From the NCBI GenBank assembly GCA_965213545.1, contig CBDBZL010000002.1, positions 1,364,001-1,428,000 of the forward strand: a stretch of DNA of 64,000 nt, in the 5' to 3' direction. The notes beneath the pieces are model-generated. The model searched no databases. It saw only the letters and a program-made list of their open reading frames with translations, and was not told the origin of the DNA. Source of the DNA: CBDBZL01 sp965213545. GTDB taxonomy: Bacteria; Pseudomonadota; Alphaproteobacteria; Sphingomonadales; Sphingomonadaceae. Shown here piece by piece: positions 43,443 to 51,895 of the stretch (positions within the stretch are counted from its first letter, which is position 1; every line of letters starts with the position of its first letter). Made by a program: the position numbers and the translations under genes.

Positions 43443-44465
43443 TCAGCCGCGCACGATCGCCAGCAGCCGTTCGACATGCGCGATGGGGGTTTCCTTGTCG
43501 ATCCCGTGGCCCAGGTTGAACACGTGCGGCCGGTCGGCGAAGGCGTCCAGGATGCGCCTTACCGCCGGCTCCAGCGCGGTCGAGCCCGCCAGCAGCAGCA
43601 GCGGATCGAGATTGCCCTGCACTGGCAGGTCGGCGGGCAATTCGCGTGCCGCCCACTCGGGGTCGACCGTCTCATCGAGGCCGATCGCATCGGCGCCGGT
43701 GCCTTGCGCATAGGCAACGAGCTTGCCGCCTGCGCCCTTGGGAAAGCCGATCACCGGCACCCCCGGGCAGCGCTGGTGCAGCGCGGCGATGATGGCGGCA
43801 TTGGGTTCGATCACCCAGCGCTCGAAATGCGCCGGCGACAGACTGCCCGCCCAGCTGTCGAACAATTGCACCGCCTCGGCGCCGGCGGTGATCTGGCCCG
43901 CCAGGTAGTCCACCGTGCAGGCGATGATCCGCTCGATCAGCGCCGCCATCGCCGCGGGATCGCGATAGGCCAGCAGCCGCGCGGCCCCCTGGTCGCGGCT
44001 GCCCTGGCCGGCGATCATGTAGGTGGCGATCGTCCAGGGCGAACCGGCGAAGCCTAGGAGCGTGGTCGCCGGCCCCAGGCTCTCGCTGAGCAGCGCCACC
44101 GTGCGGGTGACCGGCTCGAGCAGGCTCATGTCCGCCTCGCCCAGCGCGTCGATATCGCCATGGCTGGTGATCCGCGGGGCCAGGCGCGGACCCTCGCCCG
44201 CCTCGAACCACAGCTTCTGGCCCAGCGCCATCGGCACCATCAGGATATCGGAAAACAAAATCGCCCCGTCGAAGCCGAACCGGCGGATCGGCTGGAGCGT
44301 GATCTCGGCCGCCGCCTCGCTGTCCAGCGCTAGTTCGAGAAAACCGCCCTTTTCCTCCCGCAATGCGCGGTATTCGGGCAGGTAGCGCCCCGCCTGGCGC
44401 ATCAGCCAGACGGGCGGGGGCGACGCGGTGCGCCCTTTGAGCGTTTCGATCAGCAAACCGGGCAT
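43443..44465 (-). CDS. hemE: Uroporphyrinogen decarboxylase
   Basis: 340 aa from ATG 44465 (MPGLLIETLKGRTASPPPVW), preceded by GGAA at -9. It decarboxylates uroporphyrinogen III to coproporphyrinogen III in heme synthesis. Conserved: WLMRQAGRYLPEYRALR, FSDILMVPMALG, FAGSPWTIATYM, and LFDSWAGSLSPAHFERWV. A TTG at 44483 adds six residues and is less likely. Its 5' end faces the candidate replication origin; the hemE-origin-PPDK-regulator order is the one known in Caulobacter and Rickettsia. Confidence 0.96.
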   Translation of the reverse strand: MPGLLIETLKGRTASPPPVWLMRQAGRYLPEYRALREEKGGFLELALDSEAAAEITLQPIRRFGFDGAILFSDILMVPMALGQKLWFEAGEGPRLAPRITSHGDIDALGEADMSLLEPVTRTVALLSESLGPATTLLGFAGSPWTIATYMIAGQGSRDQGAARLLAYRDPAAMAALIERIIACTVDYLAGQITAGAEAVQLFDSWAGSLSPAHFERWVIEPNAAIIAALHQRCPGVPVIGFPKGAGGKLVAYAQGTGADAIGLDETVDPEWAARELPADLPVQGNLDPLLLLAGSTALEPAVRRILDAFADRPHVFNLGHGIDKETPIAHVERLLAIVRG

Positions 44466-44834
44466 ATCGAGGCTTCCATGCAATAGAATATAAGATTTAG
44501 ATAGGTTTGCTGATGGTGGTTGGCCCTGTGGATATCGGGGACTTCGCGCGCATCACCCGACCTGTCCGTGGGTGCACCGCAGCATGGCGGCGCATCGACT
44601 CCGCACGCCTCTTGAGTCAAGCAAGGCTTGTCCCCGCTATCCCCCGCCGATCGGCTATCGCGCGCGCCTGTCCACCTGTCCCTGCATATCTCGCATGCCA
44701 GCGGGGAGCATTTCGACCCCATCGCTTGTCCCCGTCCCCCTCCCGTGGTTTATGCAGGTGCCTGTCCACAGCGGACAGACGATCCACCGCGACACGCACC
44801 GTCGCAACCACGTCGCAACCACCAAGCAGCAGGA
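44466..44834. other. Candidate chromosomal replication origin (oriC) between hemE and the PPDK-regulator gene
   Basis: 369 bp between divergent hemE and the PPDK-regulator gene, the location of the Caulobacter origin. An AT-rich stretch at 44482-44506 (AATAGAATATAAGATTTAGA and on) next to hemE could unwind. DnaA-box-like sequences: TGTGGATAT at 44527-44535 (8 of 9 to TGTGGATAA), CTGTCCACA at 44762-44770 and CGATCCACC at 44780-44788 (7 of 9 to TTATCCACA and TGATCCACA respectively), plus CTGTCCACC at 44669-44677 (6 of 9). Genes on both sides are transcribed away from it. No CtrA-type TTAA-N7-TTAA site is seen. Confidence 0.65.
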
Positions 44835-45680
44835 ATGGCCCGCCTCCACCTCCACCTTTTGTCCGATTCGACCGGCGAGACGCTGGAAACCATCGCCAAG
44901 GCGGCGCTGGCCCAGTTCGTCGATGCCGATGTCACGCGCCATTTCTGGCCGATGGTCCGCTCGCAGCAGCATCTTGACCGGATCATGGGCGAATTCTCCA
45001 CCCATCCCGGCCTCGTGCTCTATACGCTCAGCAATGACGGCACGCGCGCGCATCTGGAGGAGCGCTGCCGCAGGCTGGGCCTGCCGCATGTCTCGGCGCT
45101 CGATGTCGTGGTCTCCGCGCTCGAGGAGCGGCTCGGGCGTCAGGCGCACGGCCGGCCGGGAGCGCGTCATGTCATGGACGAGGCCTATTTCCGCCGGGTC
45201 GACGCCATCCAGTTCACCATCGCGCATGATGACGGGATCGGCTGGGACAATTGGGAGGAGGCCGATATCGTGCTGGCCGGAGTCAGCCGCACCTCCAAGA
45301 CGCCGACCAGCATCTACCTCGCCAATCGCGGCTACAAGGTCGCCAATATTCCGCTGGTGGTGGAAAGCCCGCCGCCCGACAACCTGTTCGAGCTGCAGGG
45401 CCCGCTGGTGGTCGGTCTGACCACCGCTTCCAAGCGGCTGGTCGAGATCCGCCGCAACCGGCTTCTCTCGCTCAATGAGACCGCGCGCACCGCCTATGCC
45501 GACGAGGAACAGGTCGAGCGCGAGCTGGCCTATGCTAGACGCCTGTTCGCCAATAATGGCTGGCCGGTGATCGATGTCACCCGCCGGTCGATCGAGGAGA
45601 CCGCCGCCGCGGTTATCAAGCTGGCGAATGAACGCGCCGCCCGCCCCGTCCCCCGCCCCCCGGGGCCGCGCCCGATCTGA
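44835..45680 (+). CDS. PPDK regulatory protein (DUF299; bifunctional kinase/phosphorylase)
   Basis: 281 aa. Regulates pyruvate, phosphate dikinase (or PEP synthase) by ADP-dependent phosphorylation and phosphate-dependent dephosphorylation. Conserved N-terminus HLHLLSDSTGETLETIAKA, the P-loop-like GVSRTSKTPTSIYLAN, and KVANIPLVVE with GLTTASKRLVEIR. This is the homologue of Rickettsia RP001, the gene on the right side of the origin. Start ATG 44835; AGGA directly precedes it. Confidence 0.93.
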   Translation: MARLHLHLLSDSTGETLETIAKAALAQFVDADVTRHFWPMVRSQQHLDRIMGEFSTHPGLVLYTLSNDGTRAHLEERCRRLGLPHVSALDVVVSALEERLGRQAHGRPGARHVMDEAYFRRVDAIQFTIAHDDGIGWDNWEEADIVLAGVSRTSKTPTSIYLANRGYKVANIPLVVESPPPDNLFELQGPLVVGLTTASKRLVEIRRNRLLSLNETARTAYADEEQVERELAYARRLFANNGWPVIDVTRRSIEETAAAVIKLANERAARPVPRPPGPRPI

Positions 45681-45924
45681 TCGGCTGCACCCCCGCAATG
45701 AGGCGCGACAAAAACATCCCTCAAAACCACCTCCCAAAAACATCACCGAACCGCACGGCATTTGTTGATGTGCAACGCCGCCCCGCCCCTTATGGGAGCC
45801 GCATCGGACTGCGGGCGGGTTCCGGCACCGGCGATGTCCGCCATGAACATGCCCGCTTACCGGCCTGGAAGGGAGACCCTGATCGCACCATGACCGCTAA
45901 CCTCCTGGTGACAGGCGAACCGGA

Positions 45925-46503
45925 ATGATCGTGCTCGCCTCCAAATCCGCCTCGCGCCGCTCGATGCTGGCGGCGGCGGGCGTGGCGTTCGAGGTCCGGC
46001 CTGCGGCGATCGACGAGCGCGCGCTCGAGGCCGAGCTGGGCGCGCGCGAACCCGCCGCCATCGCCCGCGCGCTGGCCGAGTCCAAGGCGCTGTCGATCGC
46101 CGATGGTCGGCACCCGGTGCTGGGCAGCGACAGTGTGGTCTCGGTCGGGGGACAAAGGTTCGACAAGCCCACCAGCCGCGGCGAGGCGGCCGAGCACCTG
46201 CGGTTCTTCTCGGGCCGCGAGATGCACATCGCCTCGGCCGCCGCCATCGCGCTGGGCGGCCGGCTGCAATGGGGCCATGTCGGGCACGCCGCGCTCGACG
46301 TGCGCCAACTCACGCCCGACTTCATCGAGCGCTATCTGGCCGCCGAATGGCCCGAGGTGGCGCAATGTGTCGGCGTGTTCCGCATCGAGGCGATGGGCGT
46401 GCAGCTGTTCGACGCCATCCGCGGCGACATGTTCACCGTGCTGGGAATGCCGCTGCTCCCCGTGCTCGCCGCGCTGCGCGTGCTCGAGGAACTGCCCGCG
46501 TGA
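45925..46503 (+). CDS. maf: Maf-type nucleoside triphosphate pyrophosphatase
   Basis: 192 aa. Begins IVLASKSASRRSMLAAAGV (the Maf signature), then VLGSDSVVSVGG, FSGREMHIASAAAIA and AECVGVFR-like EVAQCVGVFRIEAMG. Maf proteins hydrolyse non-canonical or modified nucleotides and can arrest division. It follows the PPDK-regulator gene by 244 bp with no recognised element between, and precedes aroE. Confidence 0.9.
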   Translation: MIVLASKSASRRSMLAAAGVAFEVRPAAIDERALEAELGAREPAAIARALAESKALSIADGRHPVLGSDSVVSVGGQRFDKPTSRGEAAEHLRFFSGREMHIASAAAIALGGRLQWGHVGHAALDVRQLTPDFIERYLAAEWPEVAQCVGVFRIEAMGVQLFDAIRGDMFTVLGMPLLPVLAALRVLEELPA

Positions 46504-46645
46504 CCGTCCTGCCGGTCCGGGCCGGCCGCGCGAGTCGGCCCGGCGCGATGGGTGCAAGTATCCTTAGTAACCAGCCGCGAACCGAACGAAGCGCGCTGCA
46601 CCCGGCCCTCGACAAGCCCGGTCCGACGCATCCGCTCCAGCGCTC

Positions 46646-47539
46646 GTGAGCACGCCCTATGCCGAGATCATCGGCGATCCGGTCGCCCAGTCCAAGTCTC
46701 CCGCGATCCACAATTTCTGGCTAAGCAAGCTCGGGATCGGGGGCGAATACCGCGCCTGCCGCGTCGCGCCCGGCAAGCTTGCCGACTATCTCGCCACGCG
46801 CCGGGCCGATCCCGCCTGGCGCGGATGCAATGTCACCATGCCGTTGAAGCAGCAGATCGCGCCGCTGCTTGACCGGTTGGAACTGGGGGCGGAAATGATC
46901 GGCGCGGTCAACACCGTCCAGGTTCGCCGGCGCGGCGGCAAGGTGGGCGGCGGGGCGGGCGGCAAGGCGCTGCTGATCGGGTCCAACACCGACGGGGCGG
47001 GCTTTCTCGAGCCGCTGCGCATGCACCTTGCGCGCACCCATTGGTTCCGCATGGCGCGCGTGCTGGGCACCGGTGGCGCGGCGCGGGCGATCGTGGCCGC
47101 GCTTGCCGAGCACGGCTTCACCATCGTCCTCGCCGGGCGCGAGCGGGCCAAGGCGCAGGCGCTGCTCGATGCGCTCGACCCCGATGGCGAGCATCACGCG
47201 GCCCAGCTCGCCGACTTCGCCTCCTCCACCGATTTTGCCTTCGACGACCGGCGCGACTGCCTCGATCTGGTGGTCAACGCCACCCCGCTGGGAATGGCGG
47301 GCCACGCGCCGCTGGCCTTCGATCTCAGCCATGCGCCGCCCGGCAGCATTATTTACGATATCGTCACCTTTCCCGCCGATACGCCGTTCCTGCAGGCCGC
47401 GCGCGCGGCGGGGTTCGCCACGGTGGATGGGTTGGCCATGCTGATTGGCCAGGCGGCGGCGGCGTTCGCGCTGTTCTTCGGCCAGCCGCCGCCTCGCGAT
47501 GATGGCGATGCGCAATTGCGCGCGCTGCTTGATCGGTGA
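46646..47539 (+). CDS. aroE: Shikimate dehydrogenase
   Basis: 297 aa from a GTG start. Reduces dehydroshikimate with NADPH in aromatic synthesis. Shikimate-binding: EIIGDPVAQSKSPAIHN and NVTMPLKQ with the catalytic Lys; NADP domain: VLGTGGAARAIVAAL (GxGGAA) and VVNATPLGMAG; C-terminal GLAMLIGQAAAAFALF. An extra Gly/Arg-rich insert (RRRGGKVGGGAGGKAL) lies before the NADP domain. It belongs to the conserved maf-aroE-coaE-dnaQ row. Confidence 0.94.
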   Translation: MSTPYAEIIGDPVAQSKSPAIHNFWLSKLGIGGEYRACRVAPGKLADYLATRRADPAWRGCNVTMPLKQQIAPLLDRLELGAEMIGAVNTVQVRRRGGKVGGGAGGKALLIGSNTDGAGFLEPLRMHLARTHWFRMARVLGTGGAARAIVAALAEHGFTIVLAGRERAKAQALLDALDPDGEHHAAQLADFASSTDFAFDDRRDCLDLVVNATPLGMAGHAPLAFDLSHAPPGSIIYDIVTFPADTPFLQAARAAGFATVDGLAMLIGQAAAAFALFFGQPPPRDDGDAQLRALLDR

Positions 47540-47792
47540 CGCCGCTCAACCATCCTCGGGAGCCAACCGCAGTTGTCTCCTCGCCCCACCAATGCCGCCG
47601 GCCGACCGGTCGCACAGGCGCAAGCCCTCATCACCGCGGGCATTCGGCGACATGACACAAAAGCGTGAACCCGGGTCGCCCTTGCTGCCTTGTGGTTTGA
47701 CGCAGGAGCGCGAGTCCTTGTCCTCCTCAGCGCAGGACCACCCCCCGCGCGCGACGAGGCTTTCGCCTCCAACGCCGCCCAGTAATTGGGCG

Positions 47793-48560
47793 ATGAGGGT
47801 TGGGGCCGCCACACCCGGATCGCCCAGTGATGCCGAGCCGCGTTCGCCCGCGATCCCCCCGCCATCATCAACCAGCAATGCCACCCCAAGTCCTCGGCCC
47901 CCGCCACCATCGATACCAAGCGACCCGACGCGCGAACGCGAGGCTTCGGCTAGGGACAAGCGCACTGGGCGGCCATCAGGTCCGCTCATCCTGGGGCTGA
48001 CCGGGTCGATCGGGATGGGCAAGTCCACCGTCGCGGCCATGTTCGCCCAGGCCGGCGTGCCGGTGTTCGACGCCGACCTTGAGGTGCGCGCGCTGCAGGG
48101 GCCGGGCGGCGCGCTGCTGGGGCCCATCGAGACCGCCTTTCCCGGCACCACCGGGCCCGACGGCGTGCTGCGCGATAAGCTCGGCGCCGCGGTGTTCGAC
48201 AATCCCGCGGCGCTCGCCCGGCTCGAGGCCATCGTCCATCCCGCGGTGCGCGAGGCGCGCCAGGCGTTCCTCGGTCGGCATCAAGATGCGCGGGTGGTGG
48301 TGCTCGATATCCCGCTCCTGTTCGAGAAAGGCGCTGATTATGTCGACCGGATCGCGGTGGTATCCGCCCCGCGCGACATCCAGCGCGCGCGCGTCCTCGC
48401 CCGCCCCGGCATGACCCCCGAGCGCTTCGCCCAAATCGACGCGCTCCAGCTTCCCGACACCCAGAAGCGCGCCCGCGCCGACCACGTCATCGACACCAGC
48501 CTCCCCCTCGCCCAAACCCGCCATCAGGTCGATGCTCTGGTGGCTCAGCTAACCCAATAG
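47793..48560 (+). CDS. coaE: Dephospho-CoA kinase with low-complexity N-terminal extension
   Basis: 255 aa from ATG 47793; the catalytic domain (~195 aa) begins near residue 60: LILGLTGSIGMGKSTVAAMF with Walker A GSIGMGKST, then VFDADLEVRAL, VVLDIPLLFEKG and VSAPRDIQRARVL. It phosphorylates dephospho-CoA to CoA. The ~55 residues before it are Pro/Ser/Thr-rich with no structure. No ATG, GTG or TTG lies close to the domain, so the extension seems real or the annotation needs an unusual start; ATG 47652 gives a still longer protein. It is in the usual place between aroE and dnaQ. Confidence 0.9.
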   Translation: MRVGAATPGSPSDAEPRSPAIPPPSSTSNATPSPRPPPPSIPSDPTREREASARDKRTGRPSGPLILGLTGSIGMGKSTVAAMFAQAGVPVFDADLEVRALQGPGGALLGPIETAFPGTTGPDGVLRDKLGAAVFDNPAALARLEAIVHPAVREARQAFLGRHQDARVVVLDIPLLFEKGADYVDRIAVVSAPRDIQRARVLARPGMTPERFAQIDALQLPDTQKRARADHVIDTSLPLAQTRHQVDALVAQLTQ

Positions 48561-48737
48561 AATCAACAAGTTGGAGAAAAATCAGCCGCGAGTTCTGGAC
48601 GTGAACCGTCGTCCCCGGCTCGCAGCGCCGAACCGGCAAGACAGGCGTCTGCGAAAAGGCGCCCTACCGCCAAATCCACACCGCACCCGTCCCCCCGCCC
48701 TTGTCATCGCCCGGCCGCATCGCCTAACCGCGCTCTC

Positions 48738-49445
48738 ATGCGCGAGATCGTGTTTGATACCGAGACCACCGGGCTCGACCCCCGGACAGGCGACCGGATG
48801 GTGGAGATTGGCTGCGTGGAGGTGGTCGGCCGCATCCCTACCGGGCGCACCTTCCAGGCCTATCTTAATCCCGAGCGCGACATGCCCGCCGGCGCCGAGA
48901 AGGTGCACGGGCTGTCCGCCGCCTTCCTCGCCGGCAAGCCCTTGTTTTCCCATGTGGCCGAAGAGTTGATCGCCTTCATCGCCGATGCGCCGCTGGTGGC
49001 GCATAATGCCCAGTTCGATTTCGCCTTCCTCAATTTCGAGCTCGACCGGTGCGGCCACGGTCTCATCTGCACCAGCCGGATGGTCGATACCGTCATGCTC
49101 GCCCGCAAGCGTCATCCCGGGGCCAAGCATTCGCTCGATGCGTTGTGCTCGCGCTATGGCATCGACTGTTCGCACCGCACGCTGCACGGTGCGCTGCTCG
49201 ATGCCGAACTGCTTGCCGAGGTCTATATCGAGCTCACCGGCGGGCGGCAGATGGGCTTCGCGCTTGCCGGCAATGACTCCAATGGCCCCGATGGCCGGGC
49301 CATGCCCAGCGCCGCCGCCGCCGTGGCGCTGGCTACGCCCGGCGCGCGCATCCGCCGGCCGCGCCCGCATGCCGCCAGCCTGGAAGAAATCGCCCGGCAC
49401 CAGGCCTTCCTGCAATCGTTGCAGATAGAGGCCTGGGTGCATTGA
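48738..49445 (+). CDS. dnaQ: DNA polymerase III epsilon subunit (proofreading exonuclease)
   Basis: 235 aa DEDDh exonuclease. ExoI motif REIVFDTETTGLDPRTGDR (D7, E9), ExoII VAHNAQFDFAFLNFEL, ExoIII HRTLHGALLDAELLAEVYI with His and Asp. C-terminal ~50 residues link to the polymerase alpha subunit in the replisome. Start ATG 48738. It is the last gene of the maf-aroE-coaE-dnaQ group. Confidence 0.95.
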   Translation: MREIVFDTETTGLDPRTGDRMVEIGCVEVVGRIPTGRTFQAYLNPERDMPAGAEKVHGLSAAFLAGKPLFSHVAEELIAFIADAPLVAHNAQFDFAFLNFELDRCGHGLICTSRMVDTVMLARKRHPGAKHSLDALCSRYGIDCSHRTLHGALLDAELLAEVYIELTGGRQMGFALAGNDSNGPDGRAMPSAAAAVALATPGARIRRPRPHAASLEEIARHQAFLQSLQIEAWVH

Positions 49446-49501
49446 CGCCGCCGCCCATGCGGGCAACACGGTCGGGCTACAAATGATAAGGAGGGCGGCA
49501 G

Positions 49502-50074
49502 TTGGATATTCGCATTTCGGGGCATCAGGTGGAGACCGGAGCCGCCCTGCAGGACCATGCCGACCAGCGGTTGGTGGCGATGACCGAAAAGCATTTCAGC
49601 CGCGCCCATTCGGCCACGGTCACCTTCGGCAAGGCTCCGGCGGGGGCGTTCGCCTGCAATATCGTGCTCCATGTCAACCAGGGGATGATCCTCAAGAGCC
49701 ATGGCGGCGCGCATGATGCGCATGTCGCCTTCGACCAGGCGGCGGACAAGATCGAGAAGCAGCTGCGGCGGTACAAGCGGCGGCTGAAGGATCATGGCGA
49801 GAAACCGGTCTATGCAGCGCAGGAGGACGATGCCGCCTATACCGTCTTCGGCGTGTCGCCCGACAATGAGGGTGACGAGAGCGAGCAGCCCGACGCGCCG
49901 CCGGTCATCGCCGAGACCCGCGTCGACATTCCCGAGGTCAGCGTGTCCGACGCGGTCATGATGCTCGACCTGCGCAACACCAACGCGCTGTTCTTCAAGA
50001 ACGCGGGCACCGGGCGGCACAACATGGTCTATCGCCGCGATGATGGCTCGGTCGGCTGGGTCGAACCGGCGTGA
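49502..50074 (+). CDS. hpf: Long-form ribosome hibernation promoting factor
   Basis: 190 aa from a TTG start preceded by AAGGAGG 7 nt upstream. N-terminal HPF/YfiA domain (MDIRISGHQVETGAALQDHA, VNQGMILKSHGGAHDAHVAFD) that binds the decoding site, and a C-terminal dimerisation domain (EVSVSDAVMMLDLRNTNALF, NMVYRRDDGSVGWVEPA) that pairs ribosomes into 100S dimers in stationary phase. A low-complexity acidic linker joins them. Start confirmed by the ribosome-binding site. Confidence 0.93.
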   Translation: MDIRISGHQVETGAALQDHADQRLVAMTEKHFSRAHSATVTFGKAPAGAFACNIVLHVNQGMILKSHGGAHDAHVAFDQAADKIEKQLRRYKRRLKDHGEKPVYAAQEDDAAYTVFGVSPDNEGDESEQPDAPPVIAETRVDIPEVSVSDAVMMLDLRNTNALFFKNAGTGRHNMVYRRDDGSVGWVEPA

Positions 50075-50153
50075 GGGGGCGTCAGATCATGTTGCTGCGA
50101 CCATCCATCGGGCCGATCGCGGTGGGTTCCGCCCCCTTAACCAAGGCCCGCCC

Positions 50154-50486
50154 ATGAAGATGACCATCGAGATCGACTGCACGCCCGAGGAGGCGCGCCG
50201 GTTCATGGGTCTGCCCGATACCGAGCAGGCCAACGCGTTCTACCTCGAATCGCTATCGACGGCGATGAAGGGCGTGTCGGGCGGCGAACAGGTCGAGCGC
50301 TATGCCCGCCAGCTCGCGCCGATGGGGCAGATGGGGATCAAGCTGTTCCAGACCTTCCTCGAGACCGCGATGGCCAATGCCGGCGCTCCCGCCGCCCCTT
50401 CCACCGGCCCTTCCACCGCCTCTTCGGGCACCTCGCCCACCGGCTCTCTGAGCAGGGATGACCGGCGGTCCAAGCCGGAGAACTGA
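50154..50486 (+). CDS. Small conserved protein (DUF6489-like)
   Basis: 110 aa. N-terminal KMTIEIDCTPEEARRFMGLP and a helical middle (LAPMGQMGIKLFQTFLETAM) match the DUF6489 pattern of alphaproteobacteria; the C-terminal 30 residues are Ser/Thr/Gly-rich. Function unknown. Located 16 bp before mnmE on the same strand. Confidence 0.75.
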   Translation: MKMTIEIDCTPEEARRFMGLPDTEQANAFYLESLSTAMKGVSGGEQVERYARQLAPMGQMGIKLFQTFLETAMANAGAPAAPSTGPSTASSGTSPTGSLSRDDRRSKPEN

Positions 50487-50502
50487 CCGGGCCTAGGCTC
50501 CA

Positions 50503-51786
50503 ATGACGACCATTTTCGCGCTTTCCAGCGGCGCGCCGCCCGCCGCCATTGCGATTATCCGGGTTTCGGGACCGGATGCGGGGCTGGCGGTCCAACGACT
50601 AGCGGGTCCGCTTCCCGAGCCGCGCCACGCGGTCCGGCGGGCTTTTGTTGGCGCGGATGGCGTCCCGCTCGATGATGGGCTGCTGCTGTGGTTTCCCGGG
50701 CCCGGCAGCGCCACAGGCGAGGATCTGGCGGAACTGCATCTGCATGGCGGGCGCGCGATCGTCGCGGCGGTGGAGGCCGCGCTTGCCGCCGTCCCCGGGC
50801 TGCGTCGGGCCGAGCCGGGCGAGTTCACCCGCCGCGCCTTCGCCAATGGCCGGATCGACCTGGCGCAGGCCGAGGGTCTGGCCGACCTGCTCGCCGCGGA
50901 AACCCAGACCCAGCGCCGGGCCGCGCTGCTGCTGGCGGGCGGCTGGCTGTCGCGCCGGGTCGAGGACTGGCGCCAGCGGCTGCTCGATCTTTCGGCCCAG
51001 ATCGAGGCTGCGCTCGATTTCGACGAGGAGGACACGGTCAGCGAGCCCGGCGTGGCTTTCACACAGGCGCTGGCGGCGCTGCGCGCCGAGCTCGATCAGG
51101 CGCTGGCACTGCCCGCCGCCGAGACGCTGCGCGATGGCTTCCGAGTTGCGCTGGCCGGTCCGCCGAACTCTGGAAAGTCCACGCTTTTCAATGCTTTACT
51201 GACTGAGGACGCGGCGATCACCGCGCCGGTGGCCGGTACCACCAGGGATGTGCTGATCCGCAACGTTGCTATATCAGGTGTGGCACTGACCCTGGTCGAC
51301 ATGGCCGGTCTGCGTGATGCGCGGGACGATCGGATCGAGGCGATCGGTGTGGAACGCGCGCATGATGAGATCGCGCGTGCCGACTTGGTGTTGTGGCTTG
51401 GCCCCGAAGGCGAAGGACCGGAGGGCGCTTGGGAGATCGAACCACGCTGCGATTTGCTCCAGCGCCCGGGGCGGGGCAATAAGCGCACATCACGGCATGT
51501 CGTGTCGGCTCTGACCGGTGCGGGCCTGTCCGAACTGATCGCCGATCTGCTCGACCATGCCCGTGATGCCGCCCCGCCCGAAAATAGACCCGCCCTTGCC
51601 GCTCGCCAGCGCAACCATCTGCAAGCCGCCATGGTCGCACTCGAGGGCGCGGCAGGCGCAAACGATCTGTTGCTTGTCGCCGAGGAATTACGGATCGCAC
51701 GGGCGGCATTCGATGCGTTGACCGGCCGTTCGGCAACCGAGGACATGTTGGACAGCCTTTTCGCGCGCTTCTGCCTCGGCAAATAG
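50503..51786 (+). CDS. mnmE: tRNA-modification GTPase MnmE
   Basis: 427 aa. With MnmG it installs cnm5U/mnm5U-type groups at U34 of tRNAs. N-terminal folate-binding domain (IFALSSGAPPAAIAIIRVSG), helical domain, inserted G domain with GPPNSGKSTLFN (219-230), DMAGLRD (G3) and switch GTTRD, and the C-terminal FCLGK with the conserved Cys. The G4 N/TKxD motif is not evident in the expected place (region of RCDLLQRPGRGNKRTS), so guanine specificity may be altered. Usual neighbour of mnmG. Confidence 0.95.
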   Translation: MTTIFALSSGAPPAAIAIIRVSGPDAGLAVQRLAGPLPEPRHAVRRAFVGADGVPLDDGLLLWFPGPGSATGEDLAELHLHGGRAIVAAVEAALAAVPGLRRAEPGEFTRRAFANGRIDLAQAEGLADLLAAETQTQRRAALLLAGGWLSRRVEDWRQRLLDLSAQIEAALDFDEEDTVSEPGVAFTQALAALRAELDQALALPAAETLRDGFRVALAGPPNSGKSTLFNALLTEDAAITAPVAGTTRDVLIRNVAISGVALTLVDMAGLRDARDDRIEAIGVERAHDEIARADLVLWLGPEGEGPEGAWEIEPRCDLLQRPGRGNKRTSRHVVSALTGAGLSELIADLLDHARDAAPPENRPALAARQRNHLQAAMVALEGAAGANDLLLVAEELRIARAAFDALTGRSATEDMLDSLFARFCLGK

Positions 51787-51792
51787 CCGAAA

Positions 51793-51808
51793 TGTTCCAC
51801 GTGGGACA
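51793..51808. other. parS-like site 1
   Basis: TGTTCCACGTGGGACA: one mismatch from the perfect palindrome TGTTCCACGTGGAACA, 7 bp after the mnmE stop. Consensus parS of ParB is TGTTTCACGTGAAACA. One of five similar sites up to 54203. Confidence 0.8.
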
Positions 51809-51834
51809 ATCACATCAAACACGCCGACATCAAT

Positions 51835-51850
51835 TGTTCCACGTGGAACA
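51835..51850. other. parS-like site 2
   Basis: TGTTCCACGTGGAACA, perfect 16-bp palindrome, 45 bp before the mnmG start. Matches the alphaproteobacterial parS form; ParB is encoded at 55031-56077. Confidence 0.9.
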
Positions 51851-51895
51851 ATGGCAGCCTTTGACCAACAGCATCCGAGGTTCTAATTCCGATAC

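Noticed and set aside
44466..44834. A gene in the hemE/PPDK-regulator gap
   Set aside because: No frame with family resemblance; the region is better explained as candidate origin.
45681..45924. Small gene in the gap before maf
   Set aside because: The 76-codon frame there has no ribosome-binding site and no recognisable domain.
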